Below, piece by piece: positions 44,398 to 55,600 of a DNA stretch of 64,000 bases. Position numbers and translations under genes: made by a program. Positions within the stretch are counted from its first letter, which is position 1, and each line of letters opens with the position of its first letter. The notes beneath the pieces are model-generated. The model had not been told where the DNA came from, searched no databases, and saw only the letters and a list, made by a program, of their open reading frames with translations. Source of the DNA: Microbispora hainanensis (GTDB taxonomy: Bacteria; Actinomycetota; Actinomycetes; Streptosporangiales; Streptosporangiaceae). The stretch spans positions 62,001 to 126,000 of the forward strand of contig NZ_VIRM01000015.1 of the NCBI RefSeq assembly GCF_006874475.1. The letters run 5' to 3'.

Positions 44398-45423
44398 GTG
44401 CGAAACCTGAACTCCCCCATGTCCCGTCGCGGCTTCTTCGCGGCGGGCGGAGCGGCCGCACTCACCCTGGCGCTCGCCGCCTGCGGGTCGAGCGACCCGG
44501 CGCCCTCCTCCGCAGGTCAGAGCGCGAAATCGTGGTCCTTCGCCGACGACAGGAAGGAGACGGTCACGGCCGCGGCCGTCCCGTCGCGGGTCGTGGCGTT
44601 CACCGGGACGGCGGCGGCGCTCGTCGACTACGGGCTGCAGGACAAGATCGTCGGCGTCTTCGGCGAGACCAGGCGCACCGACGGCTCGCCCGACCCGCAG
44701 GCCGGCGACCTCGACGTGAACAAGGTCACGATCCTCGGCAACGTCTGGGGCGAGTTCAACATCGAGAAGTACGCCGCGCTGCGTCCCGAGCTTCTCGTCA
44801 CGCACATGTACGACCCCGGGGCCCTGTGGTACGTCCCCGACGAGAGCAAGGACAAGATCGTCAAGCTGGCTCCCACCGTGGCCGTCAGCGTGGCCCGGGT
44901 GCCGATGACCGAGCCGATCGAGCGGTACGCCGCCCTCGCCGAGTCGCTGGGCGCGGACCTCGGCGCGCCGAAGGTCACCGAGGCCAAGGCCAGGTTCGAG
45001 GCCGCCGCCGAGAGCGTGCGCAAGGCGGTCGCCGACAACCCCGGCATCAAGGTGCTGGCCGCCTCCGGCAGCCCCGACGTGCTGTATGTCTCCAACCCCG
45101 AGGTCAACACCGACCTCATGTACTTCACACAGTTGGGCGTCGACGTCGTCAAGCCGGACAAGCCCGGCGACGGCGGCTATTACGAGAACCTGAGCTGGGA
45201 GAACGCCGACAAGTACGACGCCGACCTGATCCTGCTCGACAACCGCAGCACCGCGCTGCAGCCCAAGGACCTGACGTCGAAGCCGTCCTGGGCCAAGCTG
45301 CCCGCCGTCAAGGCCGGCCAGGTCGTCGGCTGGGACCCCGTGCCGCGCTTCTCGTACGCCGGAGCCGCCCCGATCCTGGAGAACCTCGCCACGGCGATCA
45401 GGAACGCCAAGAAGCTCGGCTGA
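44398..45423 (+). CDS. desE: ferrioxamine-binding lipoprotein (DesE-like periplasmic-binding protein)
   Basis: 341 residues from GTG 44398. The N-terminus has a twin-arginine SRRGFFAAGG before the hydrophobic stretch and lipobox LAAC, so it is probably a Tat-exported lipoprotein anchored outside the membrane. The FhuD-type fold shows VPSRVVAFTGTAAALVDYGL, IVGVFGETRRTDGSPDPQAG, EKYAALRPELLVTHMYDPGA and the late VVGWDPVPRFSYAGAAPILE. It hands ferrioxamine to the FecCD permeases. The name follows position and similarity to Streptomyces DesE. It is divergent from the permeases across the iron box. Confidence 0.9.
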   Translation: MRNLNSPMSRRGFFAAGGAAALTLALAACGSSDPAPSSAGQSAKSWSFADDRKETVTAAAVPSRVVAFTGTAAALVDYGLQDKIVGVFGETRRTDGSPDPQAGDLDVNKVTILGNVWGEFNIEKYAALRPELLVTHMYDPGALWYVPDESKDKIVKLAPTVAVSVARVPMTEPIERYAALAESLGADLGAPKVTEAKARFEAAAESVRKAVADNPGIKVLAASGSPDVLYVSNPEVNTDLMYFTQLGVDVVKPDKPGDGGYYENLSWENADKYDADLILLDNRSTALQPKDLTSKPSWAKLPAVKAGQVVGWDPVPRFSYAGAAPILENLATAIRNAKKLG

Positions 45424-45464
45424 CCCCACTCCGGAATCCGGGGACACGTGTCGACTCCCAAAAG

Positions 45465-45483
45465 TTAGGTTCGCCTAACCTAA
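45465..45483 (+). promoter_or_regulatory. IdeR/DmdR iron box upstream of desABCD
   Basis: TTAGGTTCGCCTAACCTAA matches the 19-bp iron-box consensus at 17-18 positions. It begins 41 bases after the desE stop and ends 22 bases before the desA start, giving the biosynthetic operon its own iron-repressed promoter. Confidence 0.9.
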
Positions 45484-45505
45484 CTTCTTCACGGTAAGGA
45501 TGACA

Positions 45506-47017
45506 ATGACCTCTCCCCATGCCGGGGCCGCGCGGCCGCACCTGTTCAGCGACCGAACGGTGGAGGGATACCGGCGGGCGATGGCCGAGGCGACCGCGCG
45601 GGTGGCCGGCCGGATCCGGCGCGCCGACCGCCCGTTCAGCGGCGTGTCCCCGGAACGGCTCGCGCCGGAGATCGCCGCGATCGACCTCGAACGGCCGCTG
45701 CACGATCACGCCGCCGCCCTCGACGAGCTCGAACGGGTCTATCTGCGCGACGCCGTCTATTTCCACCACCCCCGCTATCTGGCCCACCTCAACTGCCCGG
45801 TGGTGATCCCGGCGCTGCTGGGAGAGGCGGTGCTGTCGGCGGTGAACTCCTCACTCGACACCTGGGACCAGAGCGCGGGCGGCACGCTCATCGAGCGCCG
45901 CCTGATCGAGTGGACGGCCGGCCGGATCGGCTTCGGCCCCGCCGCCGACGGCGTCTTCACCAGTGGCGGCACGCAGTCGAACCTCCACGCCCTGCTGCTC
46001 GCCCGCGAGGAGGCCCGTACGGAGGCCGCACCGGCGCGGCTGCGCGTGATCACCTCCGAGGCGGGGCACTTCAGCGTGCGCAAGGCGGCGAAGCTGCTCG
46101 GCCTCGGGCCCGGCGCCGTCGTCACCGTGGAGACCGACGGCGAACGGCGGATGCGGCCGGCCGCGCTCGCCCGCGAGCTCGACCGCTGCCACCGCGCCGG
46201 GCAGGTGGTCATGGCCGTCGTGGCCACCGCGGGCACCACCGACTTCGGCTCGATCGACCCCCTGCCGGAGATCGCCGCGCTGTGCGAGGCCGCCGGGGTG
46301 TGGCTGCACGTGGACGCGGCCTACGGCTGCGGGCTGCTGGTCTCCCGCAGACGGCGGCGCCTGCTCGACGGGATCGAGCGGGCCGACTCGGTCACCGTCG
46401 ACTTCCACAAGTCCTTCTTCCAGCCGGTCAGCTCCAGCGCCGTGCTGGTGCGCGACGGCGCGGCGCTGCGGCACGCGGCCCACCACGCCGACTACCTCAA
46501 CCCCCGGCGGATGGCCGAGCGGGGCATCCCCAACCAGGTGGACAAGAGCCTGCAGACCACCCGCCGCTTCGATGCGCTCAAGCTCTGGCTGACGCTGCGG
46601 GTCATGGGCCCGGACGCGGTCGGGGAGTTGTTCGACGAGGTCGTGGACCGCGCGGCGGAGGCGTACGACCTGGTCGCGGCGGACCCGCGGTTCGAGGTCG
46701 TCACGCGGTCGCCGCTGAGCACGCTGGTCTTCCGCTATCTGCCGCCCGACGGCCCGCAGCACGGAGGCCTCGGCCGCAAGCTCGCCGACGACGCCAACCT
46801 GTACGCCCGGGAGGCGCTGGCCGCCTCCGGCGAGGCCGTCGTCGCGGGCACCACGGTCGGCGGCCGCCACTACCTGAAGTTCACCCTGCTCAACCCGGAG
46901 ACCACGCTGGACGACGTCGCACACGTCCTCGACCTCCTCGCCGGACACGCCCAGCGATACGTGGACGACCTCGCCCCGCTCGCCGGCTCCCCGGAGGTGA
47001 CGCATGTCTGCTCATGA
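45506..47017 (+). CDS. desA: lysine decarboxylase, PLP-dependent (desferrioxamine step 1)
   Basis: 503 residues from ATG 45506, preferred because AAGGA lies at proper distance. ATG 45500 abuts it. This is a group II PLP decarboxylase: [55 protein letters not shown] with the cofactor Asp, and the Schiff-base Lys in [20 protein letters not shown]. It converts lysine to cadaverine, the diamine of desferrioxamines. It leads a four-gene overlapping operon under its own iron box. The desB start lies 14 bases inside its end. Confidence 0.93.
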   Translation: MTSPHAGAARPHLFSDRTVEGYRRAMAEATARVAGRIRRADRPFSGVSPERLAPEIAAIDLERPLHDHAAALDELERVYLRDAVYFHHPRYLAHLNCPVVIPALLGEAVLSAVNSSLDTWDQSAGGTLIERRLIEWTAGRIGFGPAADGVFTSGGTQSNLHALLLAREEARTEAAPARLRVITSEAGHFSVRKAAKLLGLGPGAVVTVETDGERRMRPAALARELDRCHRAGQVVMAVVATAGTTDFGSIDPLPEIAALCEAAGVWLHVDAAYGCGLLVSRRRRRLLDGIERADSVTVDFHKSFFQPVSSSAVLVRDGAALRHAAHHADYLNPRRMAERGIPNQVDKSLQTTRRFDALKLWLTLRVMGPDAVGELFDEVVDRAAEAYDLVAADPRFEVVTRSPLSTLVFRYLPPDGPQHGGLGRKLADDANLYAREALAASGEAVVAGTTVGGRHYLKFTLLNPETTLDDVAHVLDLLAGHAQRYVDDLAPLAGSPEVTHVCS

Positions 47018-48299
47018 CTTCGTCGCGATCGGGCTGGGGCCGTTCAACCTGGGCCTGGCCTGCCTGGCCGAGCCCATCGCCGAGCTCGACGGCGTGTTCC
47101 TGGAGGCGCGGCCCGGCTTCGCCTGGCACCCCGGGATGATGCTCGACGGCGTGACGCTGCAGACGCCGTTCATCGCCGACCTCGTCACGCTGGCCGACCC
47201 GACCTCGCCCTACTCCTTCCTCAACTACCTGAAGGAGACCGGCAGGCTCTATCCCTTCTACATCCGCGAGAGCTTCTACGCGCTCCGCGCCGAATACGAC
47301 GCCTACTGCCGATGGGCCGCCGCACGGCTGCGCAGTGTCCGCTTCGGCCACCGGGTGACCTCGGTGACGTACGACGAGGCCGGCGGGCACTACGTCGTAC
47401 GCGCGGTCACCGACGGCGGCGCCGAGACCGAGCACAGGGCCCCGCATCTCGTGCTCGGCACCGGCACCCCGCCGTACGTGCCGGAAGCCTGCCGCGGCCT
47501 CGGCGGCGATCTCGTGCACAACGCCGGCTATCTCGACGCCAGGGCCGCGCTGCAGGCGAAGGAGAGCATCACGATCGTCGGCAGCGGGCAGAGCGCCGCG
47601 GAGATCTACCGCGACCTGCTGGCCGACGTCGACACGCGGGGCTATCGGCTCACGTGGGTGACCAGGTCGCCGCGGTTCTTCCCGCTCGAATACACCAAGC
47701 TGACCCTGGAGATGACCTCGCCGGAGTACGTGGACTACTTCCACGCGCTGTCCGAGGACACCCGGTATCGCCTCGAAGCCGAGCAGAAGGGCCTCTACAA
47801 GGGCATCGACGCGGCGCTGATCAACGAGATCTTCGACCTGCTGTACGCCAAGACCGCCGGCGGTCCGATCCCCACCCGGCTGCTGACCTGCACCGAGCTG
47901 CGCGAGGCCGCCTACGACGCGGGCCGGGGCGAATACACGCTCGGGCTGCGCCACGTGGAGCAGGAGCGCGGCTTCACGCTCGTCACCCAGGGGCTCGTGC
48001 TGGCCACCGGCTATCGCTACGAGCCTCCCGCCTTCCTCGACCCCGTACGCGACCGGATCCGGTGGGACCGGCACGGCCGGTTCGACGTGGCCAGGAACTA
48101 CAGCGTCGACGTCACAGGGCGCGGGATCTTCCTGCAGAACGGCGCCACCCACGCCCACAGCGTGACCTCGCCCGACCTCGGCATGGGCCCCTATCGCAAC
48201 TCGTGGATCATCGCCCAGATCCTCGGCCGGGAGCACTACCCCGTCGAGAAGACGATCGCCTTCCAGGAGTTCGGCGCGCCCGAGGGCGTGGTCGCATGA
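47004..48299 (+). CDS. desB: cadaverine N-hydroxylase (FAD/NADPH monooxygenase)
   Basis: 431 residues from ATG 47004. The FAD motif is [20 protein letters not shown] with the lysine/ornithine N-hydroxylase [20 protein letters not shown] and [15 protein letters not shown]. The NADPH motif is [18 protein letters not shown] and the late ATGYRYEPP completes the D/L-ATGY signature. It hydroxylates one amine of cadaverine, preparing it for acylation. It overlaps desA by 14 bases and desC by four (ATGA), so expression is tightly linked. Confidence 0.94.
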   Translation: MSAHDFVAIGLGPFNLGLACLAEPIAELDGVFLEARPGFAWHPGMMLDGVTLQTPFIADLVTLADPTSPYSFLNYLKETGRLYPFYIRESFYALRAEYDAYCRWAAARLRSVRFGHRVTSVTYDEAGGHYVVRAVTDGGAETEHRAPHLVLGTGTPPYVPEACRGLGGDLVHNAGYLDARAALQAKESITIVGSGQSAAEIYRDLLADVDTRGYRLTWVTRSPRFFPLEYTKLTLEMTSPEYVDYFHALSEDTRYRLEAEQKGLYKGIDAALINEIFDLLYAKTAGGPIPTRLLTCTELREAAYDAGRGEYTLGLRHVEQERGFTLVTQGLVLATGYRYEPPAFLDPVRDRIRWDRHGRFDVARNYSVDVTGRGIFLQNGATHAHSVTSPDLGMGPYRNSWIIAQILGREHYPVEKTIAFQEFGAPEGVVA

Positions 48300-48868
48300 G
48301 TGACATCGTGTTCCGCCGCACCGACGAGCGGGTCGGCGAGCTCGCCGTACGCCGCCTCGACCCGGAGGCCGACGCCGGGACCGTGCACGCGTGGGTCACC
48401 CACCCCAAGGCCGTGTTCTGGATGATGCGGGACGCCGACGTCGCCCGCGTGGAGAAGGAGTATCGCGAGATCGTCGAGCACCCGCACCGCGACGCGTACC
48501 TCGGGCTGGTCAACGGCCGCCCGGCCTTCCTGGCCGAGCGCTACGACCCCGCCCGGGTCGAGCTGGCCGGGCTCTACGACGCCGAGGAGGGCGACGTCGG
48601 CATGCACTTCCTGTGCGCGCCCGCCGAGACCCCGATCCACGGCTTCACCCTCGCAGTGATCACCACGGTCATGGAGCTGCTGTTCGCCGATCCCGCGACC
48701 CGGCGGGTGGTGGTCGAGCCCGACGTGCGCAACACGGCGGTGCACGCGCTCAACGCGGCCGTCGGCTTCGAGGTCGCCGGCACCGTGGCCAAGCCGGAGA
48801 AGGACGCCCTGCTGAGCGTCTGCACCCGGGAGCGGTTCCTCGCGGCCACCCGGGAGGCGCACGCGTGA
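48296..48868 (+). CDS. desC: N-hydroxycadaverine acyltransferase (GNAT)
   Basis: 190 residues from ATG 48296, overlapping desB. It has the IucB/RhbD-type fold: [80 protein letters not shown] and [20 protein letters not shown]. It transfers succinyl, acetyl or longer acyl groups to N-hydroxycadaverine to form the hydroxamate. DesC enzymes are known for broad acyl-CoA tolerance. The related GNAT domain fused to the acylase frame may be a second such enzyme in this locus. Confidence 0.93.
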   Translation: MSDIVFRRTDERVGELAVRRLDPEADAGTVHAWVTHPKAVFWMMRDADVARVEKEYREIVEHPHRDAYLGLVNGRPAFLAERYDPARVELAGLYDAEEGDVGMHFLCAPAETPIHGFTLAVITTVMELLFADPATRRVVVEPDVRNTAVHALNAAVGFEVAGTVAKPEKDALLSVCTRERFLAATREAHA

Positions 48869-50727
48869 ACTCGTCAGCGGTCAATCCCCTGGCGGCCCAC
48901 CACGCCCTGGGAGCAGAAGACCCAATAGTGGCGGTCGCGCACCTCACCCCCGCCACCTGGGAGAAGGCCAACCGGCGGCTGGTGCGCAAGGCGCTCGCCG
49001 AGTTCTCCCACGAGCGGCTGCTCACCCCGCGCCCGCTCGGCGACGGGCGGTACGTCGTGCGCGGGCCGGGCGGGGTGGAGTATCGCTTCACCGCCTCGGT
49101 CATGTCCCTCGACCACTGGCACATCGGCGAGGTCACCCGCCAGGGGCCCTCCGGCGAGCCCCTGCCGTTCGACGCGCTGCAGTTCGTCACCGAGATGCGC
49201 GGCCCGCTCGGGCTGAGCGACGAGATCCTCCCGGTCTACCTGGAGGAGATCACCTCCACGCTGGCGAGCCTCGCGTACAAGCTTGGCCGGCCACCGGTCG
49301 GCGCGGCCGAGCTGGCGAAGGCCGGCTTCCAGGAGATCGAGGCCGCCATGACCGAGGGCCATCCGTGCTTCGTGGCCAACAGCGGCCGGATCGGCTACGG
49401 CATCGACGACCACCACCGTTACGCGCCCGAGGCCGCCGCGCCCGTACGGCTGATCTGGCTGGCCGCCCACCGCGACCACACCACGTTCACCTGCTCGCGC
49501 GACATCGACTACGAACGGTTCATGCGAGGCGAGCTGGGCGAGGAGGTCCTGGCCCGCTTCGCGGGCACGCTGGCCGGTCTGGGGCTCGACATGGCCGACT
49601 ACCTGCTCGTGCCGGTGCACCCCTGGCAGTGGTGGAACCGGATCTCGGTGACGTTCGCGGCGGAGGTCGCCGAGCGGCGGCTGGTCTGCCTGGGCCCCGG
49701 CGACGACGAGCACCTCGCGCAGCAGTCGGTGCGCACGTTCTTCAACGCGAGCGAGCCGTCCAGGCACTACGTGAAGACGGCCCTGTCGGTGCTGAACATG
49801 GGCTTCGTCCGCGGCCTGTCGGCGGCCTACATGGAGGGCACGCCGGCGATCAACGACTGGCTCGCCGGCCTGATCGCAGGCGACGAGGTCCTCCGCGCGA
49901 CCCGCCTGACGATCATCCGCGAGCGGGCGGCCGTCGGCTATCGCAACCGCCGGTTCGAGGCGGCCACCGACCGCTACTCGCCCTATCGGAAGATGCTGGC
50001 GGCGCTGTGGCGGGAGAGCCCGGTCGCGGGCCTGGAGCCGGGCCGCCGCCTGGCCACCATGGCCTCCCTGCTCCACACCGATCAGGACGGCCGGTCGTTC
50101 GCGGCGGCGCTGATCGAGCAGTCGGGCCTCGCCCCCGAGGTGTGGCTGCGACGCTACCTCGACGCCTATCTCGTGCCGCTGCTGCACGCCTTCTACGCGT
50201 ACGACCTGGCGTTCATGCCGCACGGCGAGAACGTCATCCTGGTCCTGGACGGCGGCGCGGTCGAACGGGTGATCTTCAAGGACATCGCCGAGGAGATCGT
50301 GGTGATGGACCCGCACGCGGACCTGCCGCCCGAGGTCCGGCGGATCCGCGCCGAGGTGCCCGAGGAGCACCGGCTGCTGTCGATCTTCACCGACGTCTTC
50401 GACTGCTTCCTGCGCTTCCTCAACGCCGTGCTCGCCACGGACGGCGTGCTCGGCGAGGACGCCTTCTGGCGGACCGTCGCCGAGTGCGCGACGGCCTATC
50501 AGCGGTCGGTCCCGCACCTCGCGGACCGGTTCCGGCGCTACGACCTGTTCGCGCAGACGTTCGCCCTGTCGTGCCTCAACCGCCTGCAACTGCGCGACAA
50601 CCGGCAGATGGTGGACCTGACCGACCCGTCGGCCGCGCTGCAGATGGCCGGCGAGCTGGTCAACCCCATCGCCCGCTTCGCTCCGATTCGTCTTGCGGGC
50701 GAAGACGTCAGGCGGGCGCGTACGTGA
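48865..50727 (+). CDS. desD: NRPS-independent siderophore synthetase (desferrioxamine assembly)
   Basis: 620 residues from GTG 48865, overlapping desC (GTGA). This is an IucA/IucC family ATP-dependent synthetase: GHPCFVANSGRIGYGIDDHH, LVPVHPWQWWNRISVTFAAE, SVRTFFNASEPSRHYVKTAL, SLLHTDQDGRSFAAAL, FMPHGENVILVLDGGAVERV and IFKDIAEEIVVMDP. It joins and macrocyclises hydroxamate units through acyl-adenylates to desferrioxamine E or linear forms. The 3' end overlaps the convergent DUF1540 gene by 20 bases. Confidence 0.95.
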   Translation: MNSSAVNPLAAHHALGAEDPIVAVAHLTPATWEKANRRLVRKALAEFSHERLLTPRPLGDGRYVVRGPGGVEYRFTASVMSLDHWHIGEVTRQGPSGEPLPFDALQFVTEMRGPLGLSDEILPVYLEEITSTLASLAYKLGRPPVGAAELAKAGFQEIEAAMTEGHPCFVANSGRIGYGIDDHHRYAPEAAAPVRLIWLAAHRDHTTFTCSRDIDYERFMRGELGEEVLARFAGTLAGLGLDMADYLLVPVHPWQWWNRISVTFAAEVAERRLVCLGPGDDEHLAQQSVRTFFNASEPSRHYVKTALSVLNMGFVRGLSAAYMEGTPAINDWLAGLIAGDEVLRATRLTIIRERAAVGYRNRRFEAATDRYSPYRKMLAALWRESPVAGLEPGRRLATMASLLHTDQDGRSFAAALIEQSGLAPEVWLRRYLDAYLVPLLHAFYAYDLAFMPHGENVILVLDGGAVERVIFKDIAEEIVVMDPHADLPPEVRRIRAEVPEEHRLLSIFTDVFDCFLRFLNAVLATDGVLGEDAFWRTVAECATAYQRSVPHLADRFRRYDLFAQTFALSCLNRLQLRDNRQMVDLTDPSAALQMAGELVNPIARFAPIRLAGEDVRRART

Positions 50728-51037
50728 GGCAGTCGGCCTCGTCCAGGGAGTAGCCGATGTCGATGCCGGGCGCCTGGCACTCCAGCGACACGTTGTGCTG
50801 GCAGTCGGATATCTTGCAGGCGCCCACCCGGCCCACGGTCTGCTGGTCGCCTCCTGGCGTCGGTGCCGTGAAGAACGTGTCGCAGTGCGCGTGGGACACG
50901 TCCCCGACGGTGATGGCGGCGGCGTGGCACATCGCGTCGCGGTTGTACGCGCACGAGGTGGCCTCGCAATGGTTGACTACGGGCATCTCCATGGGCGGCT
51001 GCTCCCCCTGACGATCGTGGCTTTCGTCCTGGCTCAT
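50708..51037 (-). CDS. protein with two DUF1540 Cys-rich repeats
   Basis: About 109 residues from ATG 51037. A shorter start at ATG 50992 (MEMPVVNHCEATSCAYNRDA) is possible. Two repeats are seen: HCEATSCAYNRDAMCHAAAI and VSHAHCDTF, then ACKISDCQHNVSLECQAPGI and EADCLTY. Each has four Cys in a C-x4-C-x6/7-C-x13/15-C pattern of the DUF1540 type, thought to bind a metal. Role unknown. It is the last gene of the minus-strand set, separated by about 85 bases from the GAF gene, so it may be an independent unit. Confidence 0.8.
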   Translation of the reverse strand: MSQDESHDRQGEQPPMEMPVVNHCEATSCAYNRDAMCHAAAITVGDVSHAHCDTFFTAPTPGGDQQTVGRVGACKISDCQHNVSLECQAPGIDIGYSLDEADCLTYAPA

Positions 51038-51123
51038 ACCGCCTTCGACCGCGTCGGCAATCTCCGCCGTGGTCCCAGACTCGGCCAAGCCACGCCAGGG
51101 GGACACCGTCAGGGGAGACGCGG

Positions 51124-51750
51124 CTAGTGCAGCAGCTCCTCGGCCACGGCGAGGAGCTTCAGGGCGGTCGGGTCGGCGGCCCCGCCGTCGCGCGGCACCC
51201 GGGCGGAGATCCGCTGCAGCAGCACGTGGACGTCGTCGCCGCCGGGCGCGGCCGGGAGCTCCGTCTCGGCCCGCCGCAGCCGCAGCAGGAGCTCCAGGCC
51301 GTACGCGGCCTGGGCGGCGAGCATGGCGAGGAGGTCCACGTCGGCGAGGTCTCCCCGCCAGTCGGCGGACCTGTCGAGCACCTCCAGCACGCCGATACAG
51401 CTCTCCTGGCGGATGACCGGCGCCGCCATGATGCTGCGCGGGACATAGCCGGTGGACTCGGCGGCGTCGTGGGCGAACTGCGGCACGGCGCCCACCTCGT
51501 CGGCGATCATCGGCTGGCCGCTCGCCGCGACCCAGCCCGCGATGCCCGTGCCGGCTGGGAAGCGCGTGCCGACCAGGTGCCGCTCCCCCGCGCCCGACAC
51601 GGCCTCGAAGACCAGGTCGCCGGTCTCCTGGTCCACCAGGAAGACCGACGCCGCGGCCGAGGCGAAGACGTGCCGGGCGACCTCGACCGTGGACTGCAAC
51701 AGCCTGCGCTCGGTGATTTCGCTGTCGGAGCGCCGTTCATGCACGGACAT
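51124..51750 (-). CDS. GAF domain protein
   Basis: 208 residues from ATG 51750, overlapping the subtilisin gene by 14 bases. A single GAF fills residues about 15-150: STVEVARHVFASAAASVFLV, DQETGDLVFEAVSGAGERHL, PAGTGIAGWVAASGQPMIAD, SIMAAPVIRQESCIGVLEVL. There is no kinase, cyclase or DNA-binding part. The C-terminal 50 residues are helical. GAF domains bind cyclic nucleotides or other small ligands. As the upstream operon contains an intact class III nucleotide cyclase, cyclic-nucleotide sensing is an attractive inference. Confidence 0.85.
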   Translation of the reverse strand: MSVHERRSDSEITERRLLQSTVEVARHVFASAAASVFLVDQETGDLVFEAVSGAGERHLVGTRFPAGTGIAGWVAASGQPMIADEVGAVPQFAHDAAESTGYVPRSIMAAPVIRQESCIGVLEVLDRSADWRGDLADVDLLAMLAAQAAYGLELLLRLRRAETELPAAPGGDDVHVLLQRISARVPRDGGAADPTALKLLAVAEELLH

Positions 51751-52639
51751 GCGCGCCTCCCTGGGATGCGACGACGTTGCTGGCGGCCAGATAGAGCACG
51801 GACTTGAGCTGGAAGGGGGTCATCCACCGGTGCCTGCTGAGGATGAGCGCACAGATCCCGGTGATGTGCGGCGCGGCGAAGCTGTTGCCGGTGCTGCGGA
51901 TCTCCCGGCCCCGACGCCAGGCCACCGGCACCCGTACGCCCCGGGCGAGGAACTCGGCCGGCGGCGCGGGGTTGTAGTAGTAGGTCATCGGGTCGGGCTC
52001 GTCGTGGCTGGCCACCGAGATGACCGAAGAAAAGGTCCAGGGGAAGCTGACCACCGGCATGTTGTGAGCCGAGGCCACCAGCAGGCAGCGCCGGAAGTAG
52101 GCGCGGTCGGCCAGCTCGTGCAGCTCGGGCAGATACTGGCTTCTCGTGGTGGACAGGCTGAGGTTGACGAGATCGAACCCCTCCTCGACGGCCCAGCGCA
52201 GCCCGGCCAGGAGGGCGGCGCCGCTGCCGGAGCGCCCGTCGGTCAGCACCCGCACGGAGGTCAGAGAGACGGCCGGGGCGATCGAGCGGATGATCCCCGC
52301 GCACGCGGTGCCGTGCCCCACGTGGTCCACCGGGTCGCAGTCGACGACCGTCAGGTCGCGGTCGTCGGCGACCACCAGCGACCGCTCCAGGCCGCCGACC
52401 CGCGGATGGCCGCCGTCCACGCCGGTGTCGAGCACGCAGACGCGCACGCCCGCGCCGTCTCCACCCGTGCTGTTTTCACCCGCATCGTCTCCACCCCAGG
52501 CCCACTCCCTGGTGACGTCCTCCAGGCGGCTCACGCCGAACTCCTCCGGGGCCAGCCGGGAGGTCGCCAGGCTCCAGGCCGGCACGCCGGGGAAGTGCTC
52601 ACGCCGCTCCCGGCGCCACGGGGGCTGCGTCACGGTCAC
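51737..52639 (-). CDS. subtilisin-like S8 peptidase without signal peptide
   Basis: About 300 residues from GTG 52639, which overlaps the cyclase stop (GTGA). GTG 52633 is an alternative. The triad is complete: Asp in VCVLDTGVDGGHPRVG (about 71), His in DHVGHGTACAGIIRSIAP (about 112), Ser in IRSTGNSFAAPHITGICALI (about 265). Oxyanion Asn lies in VASAHNMPVVSFPW. The start (TVTQPPWRRERREHFPG) is hydrophilic, with no secretion signal or pro-domain of normal length, so it should act in the cytoplasm. This resembles subtilisins that mature ribosomal peptides, or effector proteases of STAND systems. It is coupled to the cyclase-ATPase and GAF genes. Confidence 0.88.
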   Translation of the reverse strand: MTVTQPPWRRERREHFPGVPAWSLATSRLAPEEFGVSRLEDVTREWAWGGDDAGENSTGGDGAGVRVCVLDTGVDGGHPRVGGLERSLVVADDRDLTVVDCDPVDHVGHGTACAGIIRSIAPAVSLTSVRVLTDGRSGSGAALLAGLRWAVEEGFDLVNLSLSTTRSQYLPELHELADRAYFRRCLLVASAHNMPVVSFPWTFSSVISVASHDEPDPMTYYYNPAPPAEFLARGVRVPVAWRRGREIRSTGNSFAAPHITGICALILSRHRWMTPFQLKSVLYLAASNVVASQGGAHVRA

Positions 52640-55600
52640 CTCTCCTCCTCGATCCGATGCGTCTCTCTCCGATGCGTCTCGATCCTGTGCGTCTCGATCC
52701 AATGGCGTACGCGCCGGGCGGGCAGCTCCGCGCCCTTGGCCGCGTAGTCGCCCAAGGCACGGGCGGCGGCGAGATCCGCCGCCTCGGTGCGCCCGGCCGC
52801 GTGGTGCGCCACCGCCAGGTCGGCCAGCACGTCCCCGCGCAGGCAGGGATCGTCGGTGCGGACCAGCAGCTCCTCCGCCCTGGCGGCGAGCGCGCCCGAC
52901 GCGCCGTGGTCGCCGTGGAGGGCCGCGACCCGGGCGCTCAGCGCGAGAAGGGTGAGCTCGCCGCGGGCCTGCGGCTGTCCGCCCGCGGCCCGCACCCGGT
53001 CGAGCTCCCGCGCGCCCTCGGGGTGACGCCCCTGCCGGAGCAGCTCGCGCACGGCGTAGAGCTCCAGCGTCCTGGCCGGCTCGGACTGGCCCGCCCGATG
53101 CAGGTCCGCCGCCGCCCTGCGGAACAGCGCCTCCGCCTCGGCGTGCCGGTCGACGAGCGACTCGACCAGCCCGCGCACCTGGAGCACCGCGGTCGCCGCC
53201 AGGTCGAGGTGGAGGTCGCGGGCGTGCCCGTCGGCCTTGTCGAGCACGGCCCTGGCGGCGGTGACGTAGCCCGCCAGCGCGAGCAGCCGCGCCTCGGTGA
53301 CCAGGACGGGCAGCAGCATCGCCCGGTCGGCGCGGAACCTGGCCGACACGCCGACGCACAGGCTCAGCCCCTCGGCCAGCGGCGTGGGGGACCACTGCGC
53401 CAGCTCGCAGAGGCCGCTGAGCAGGCGGTTCTCCTCATATCTGTCACCGAGGGAGCGGGCCCGGGCCAGGGCGTCGCGCAGCGCCGCCTCGGCCGCCCCG
53501 AACCGGCCCTCGCCGATGCGCACCAGCGCCTCAAGGTGATGGAAACGGCACCAGCCGAGGTCGTCGCCGGGGTCGGCGGCCAGCAGGCCGCGGAACGGCT
53601 CGGCCGACGCGGGCCGCACGCCGAAGCGCACCGCCAGGATCTCGCGCTGGACGGCGCAGACGAGCCGGTTGCGCCGGTCGTCCGGCAGCTTCCGCTCGGC
53701 CACGTCCAGCGCGGCGTACGGCCGGTCGGCCTCGCCTCGGGCCAGCCCGGCGTCGCAGATGCGCACCGCCAGCACCCGGTGGTCGGCGTGGCCGGCCGGC
53801 AGCAGGTCGCGTCCCCGCTCCAGCAGGCCGATGGCGGCGGGCAGGTCCTTGCGGTGCAGCGCCTGTGTGCCCTCGTGCACCAGGGCGCGGGCGGCCCGCT
53901 CGGTGAGCGCGGGCAGCAGCGGGTCGTCCGGCCGCACCTCGCGCTTGAGCAGGCAGGCGGTCTCCAGGTGATGGGCCAGGTCGCCGTGCGAGCTCTCCTC
54001 ACCGGCCAGGGACGAAACGACCCGGGACGGAACGGCATGGGACGAAACGGCATGGCGCGAATCGGCCGGGGACGCCCCGGTGACAGCGGTGCGCTCGTCG
54101 ATGCGCTCGGAGATCCGGTCGGAGATCCGGTCGGCGAGGGCCAGATGCCAGGTCGCCCGCAGGTCCTTGCGGGTCATGGCATAGACCGTGTCGCGAGTGA
54201 GCGTCTGGGTGAAGCGGAACGACCCCGGCGTCTCCCCCCGCCGGATCATGCGCGTACGGATCAGGCGCCCGAGCAGCTCGTCGACGTCGAGCCGGGCCTG
54301 GGGCTCCGACGCGCAGAGCACGCCGAGCTGGTCGCGGGTGAAGACCTGCCCGATCGTCGCGGCGCGTTCGAGCACGTCGCGCTCCCCCTCGTCGAGCAGG
54401 TCGAGGCGCGCCCCGAGCAACGCCTGGATGGTGGGCGGCAGCGGGGCGTCCTCCCCCTCCTCGGCCAGCGTCTCCAGCAGCAGCTCGGCGAACAGCGGGT
54501 TGCCGTCGGAGCTCCGCGCGACCCGCCGGCACAGGGCCGGGCCGGCGGCCAGGTCGTGGGCGACCACCTCGGCATCGGGCAGCCGGTGTGCCGCCAGCTC
54601 GGCGACCAGCCGTTCCATCTGCGCGGCGTCGAGCGCCGCCAGCTCGAACGCGGCGGCGCGGTCGGTGTCGTCCCCCCAGGCGGGCCGCGCCTCCAGCAGC
54701 TCGGGCCTGGCCACCCGTACGACCAGGACGGGCACGTCGGCGAGCCACGCCGCGAGGTCGTCGATCAGGTCGAGCAGGGTCGGCTCCGACCAGTGCAGGT
54801 CCTCCCAGACCGCCACCAGCGGGCCGCGCCGGGCCAGCGCCTCGAACAGTGCGCGCACCGCCCGCGAGATCTCCTCGACGCCCGCGTCCTCACCGGTGCG
54901 GGGCGCCCGCGAGGCGTCGGCGGTCGCGAGGCCGCGCAGGGTGGCGCTGCTCGACGTCTCCAGCGACGGCTGGATCTCCCGCCAGTCGTCGCCGAGAGAC
55001 TCGATCATCTCCACGATGGGGCGGAAGGTGATCCCCACGCCGTACGAGCGGCACCGGCCGGTGATCACGGTGGCCCCGGCGGGCAGCTCGTGGACGAAGT
55101 CGCGCACGAGCCGCGACTTGCCGATGCCCGGCACGCCGAGCACGGTCACCAGGCGGCACCGGCGGTCCCGCACCGCCTCCCGGTAGGCCGCGCGCAGCCG
55201 CCCGATCTCATCGGCGCGGCCGACGAGCGGGATCCGGTCGTCGTCGTGGCCGGTGTCCGGCTCCAGCGAGGTCACCCGCCAGGCCCGCACGGGGTTGCTC
55301 TTGCCCTTCAGCGTGAGCGGCGGGACGGGTTCGAGCCGCGCCTGGGCGCGGACCATGCGCGCGACCTCGTCCCCCACGAGGATCTCGCCGACGCCCGCGG
55401 CCGACTGCAGGCGGGCGGCGGTGTTGACGGTGTCGCCGATGACGCGCAGGTCGGCTCCCGGAGTGGCGATGACCACCGCCTCCCCGGCGCTCACGCCGCA
55501 GTGCACGTCGAGCCGGATGCCGTGCGTGGGGGCGAGGTCCTCGCTCAGCGCGCGCACCCGTTGCAGCGCGGCGTGCGCGGCGCGCACCGCCCGGAGCGCG

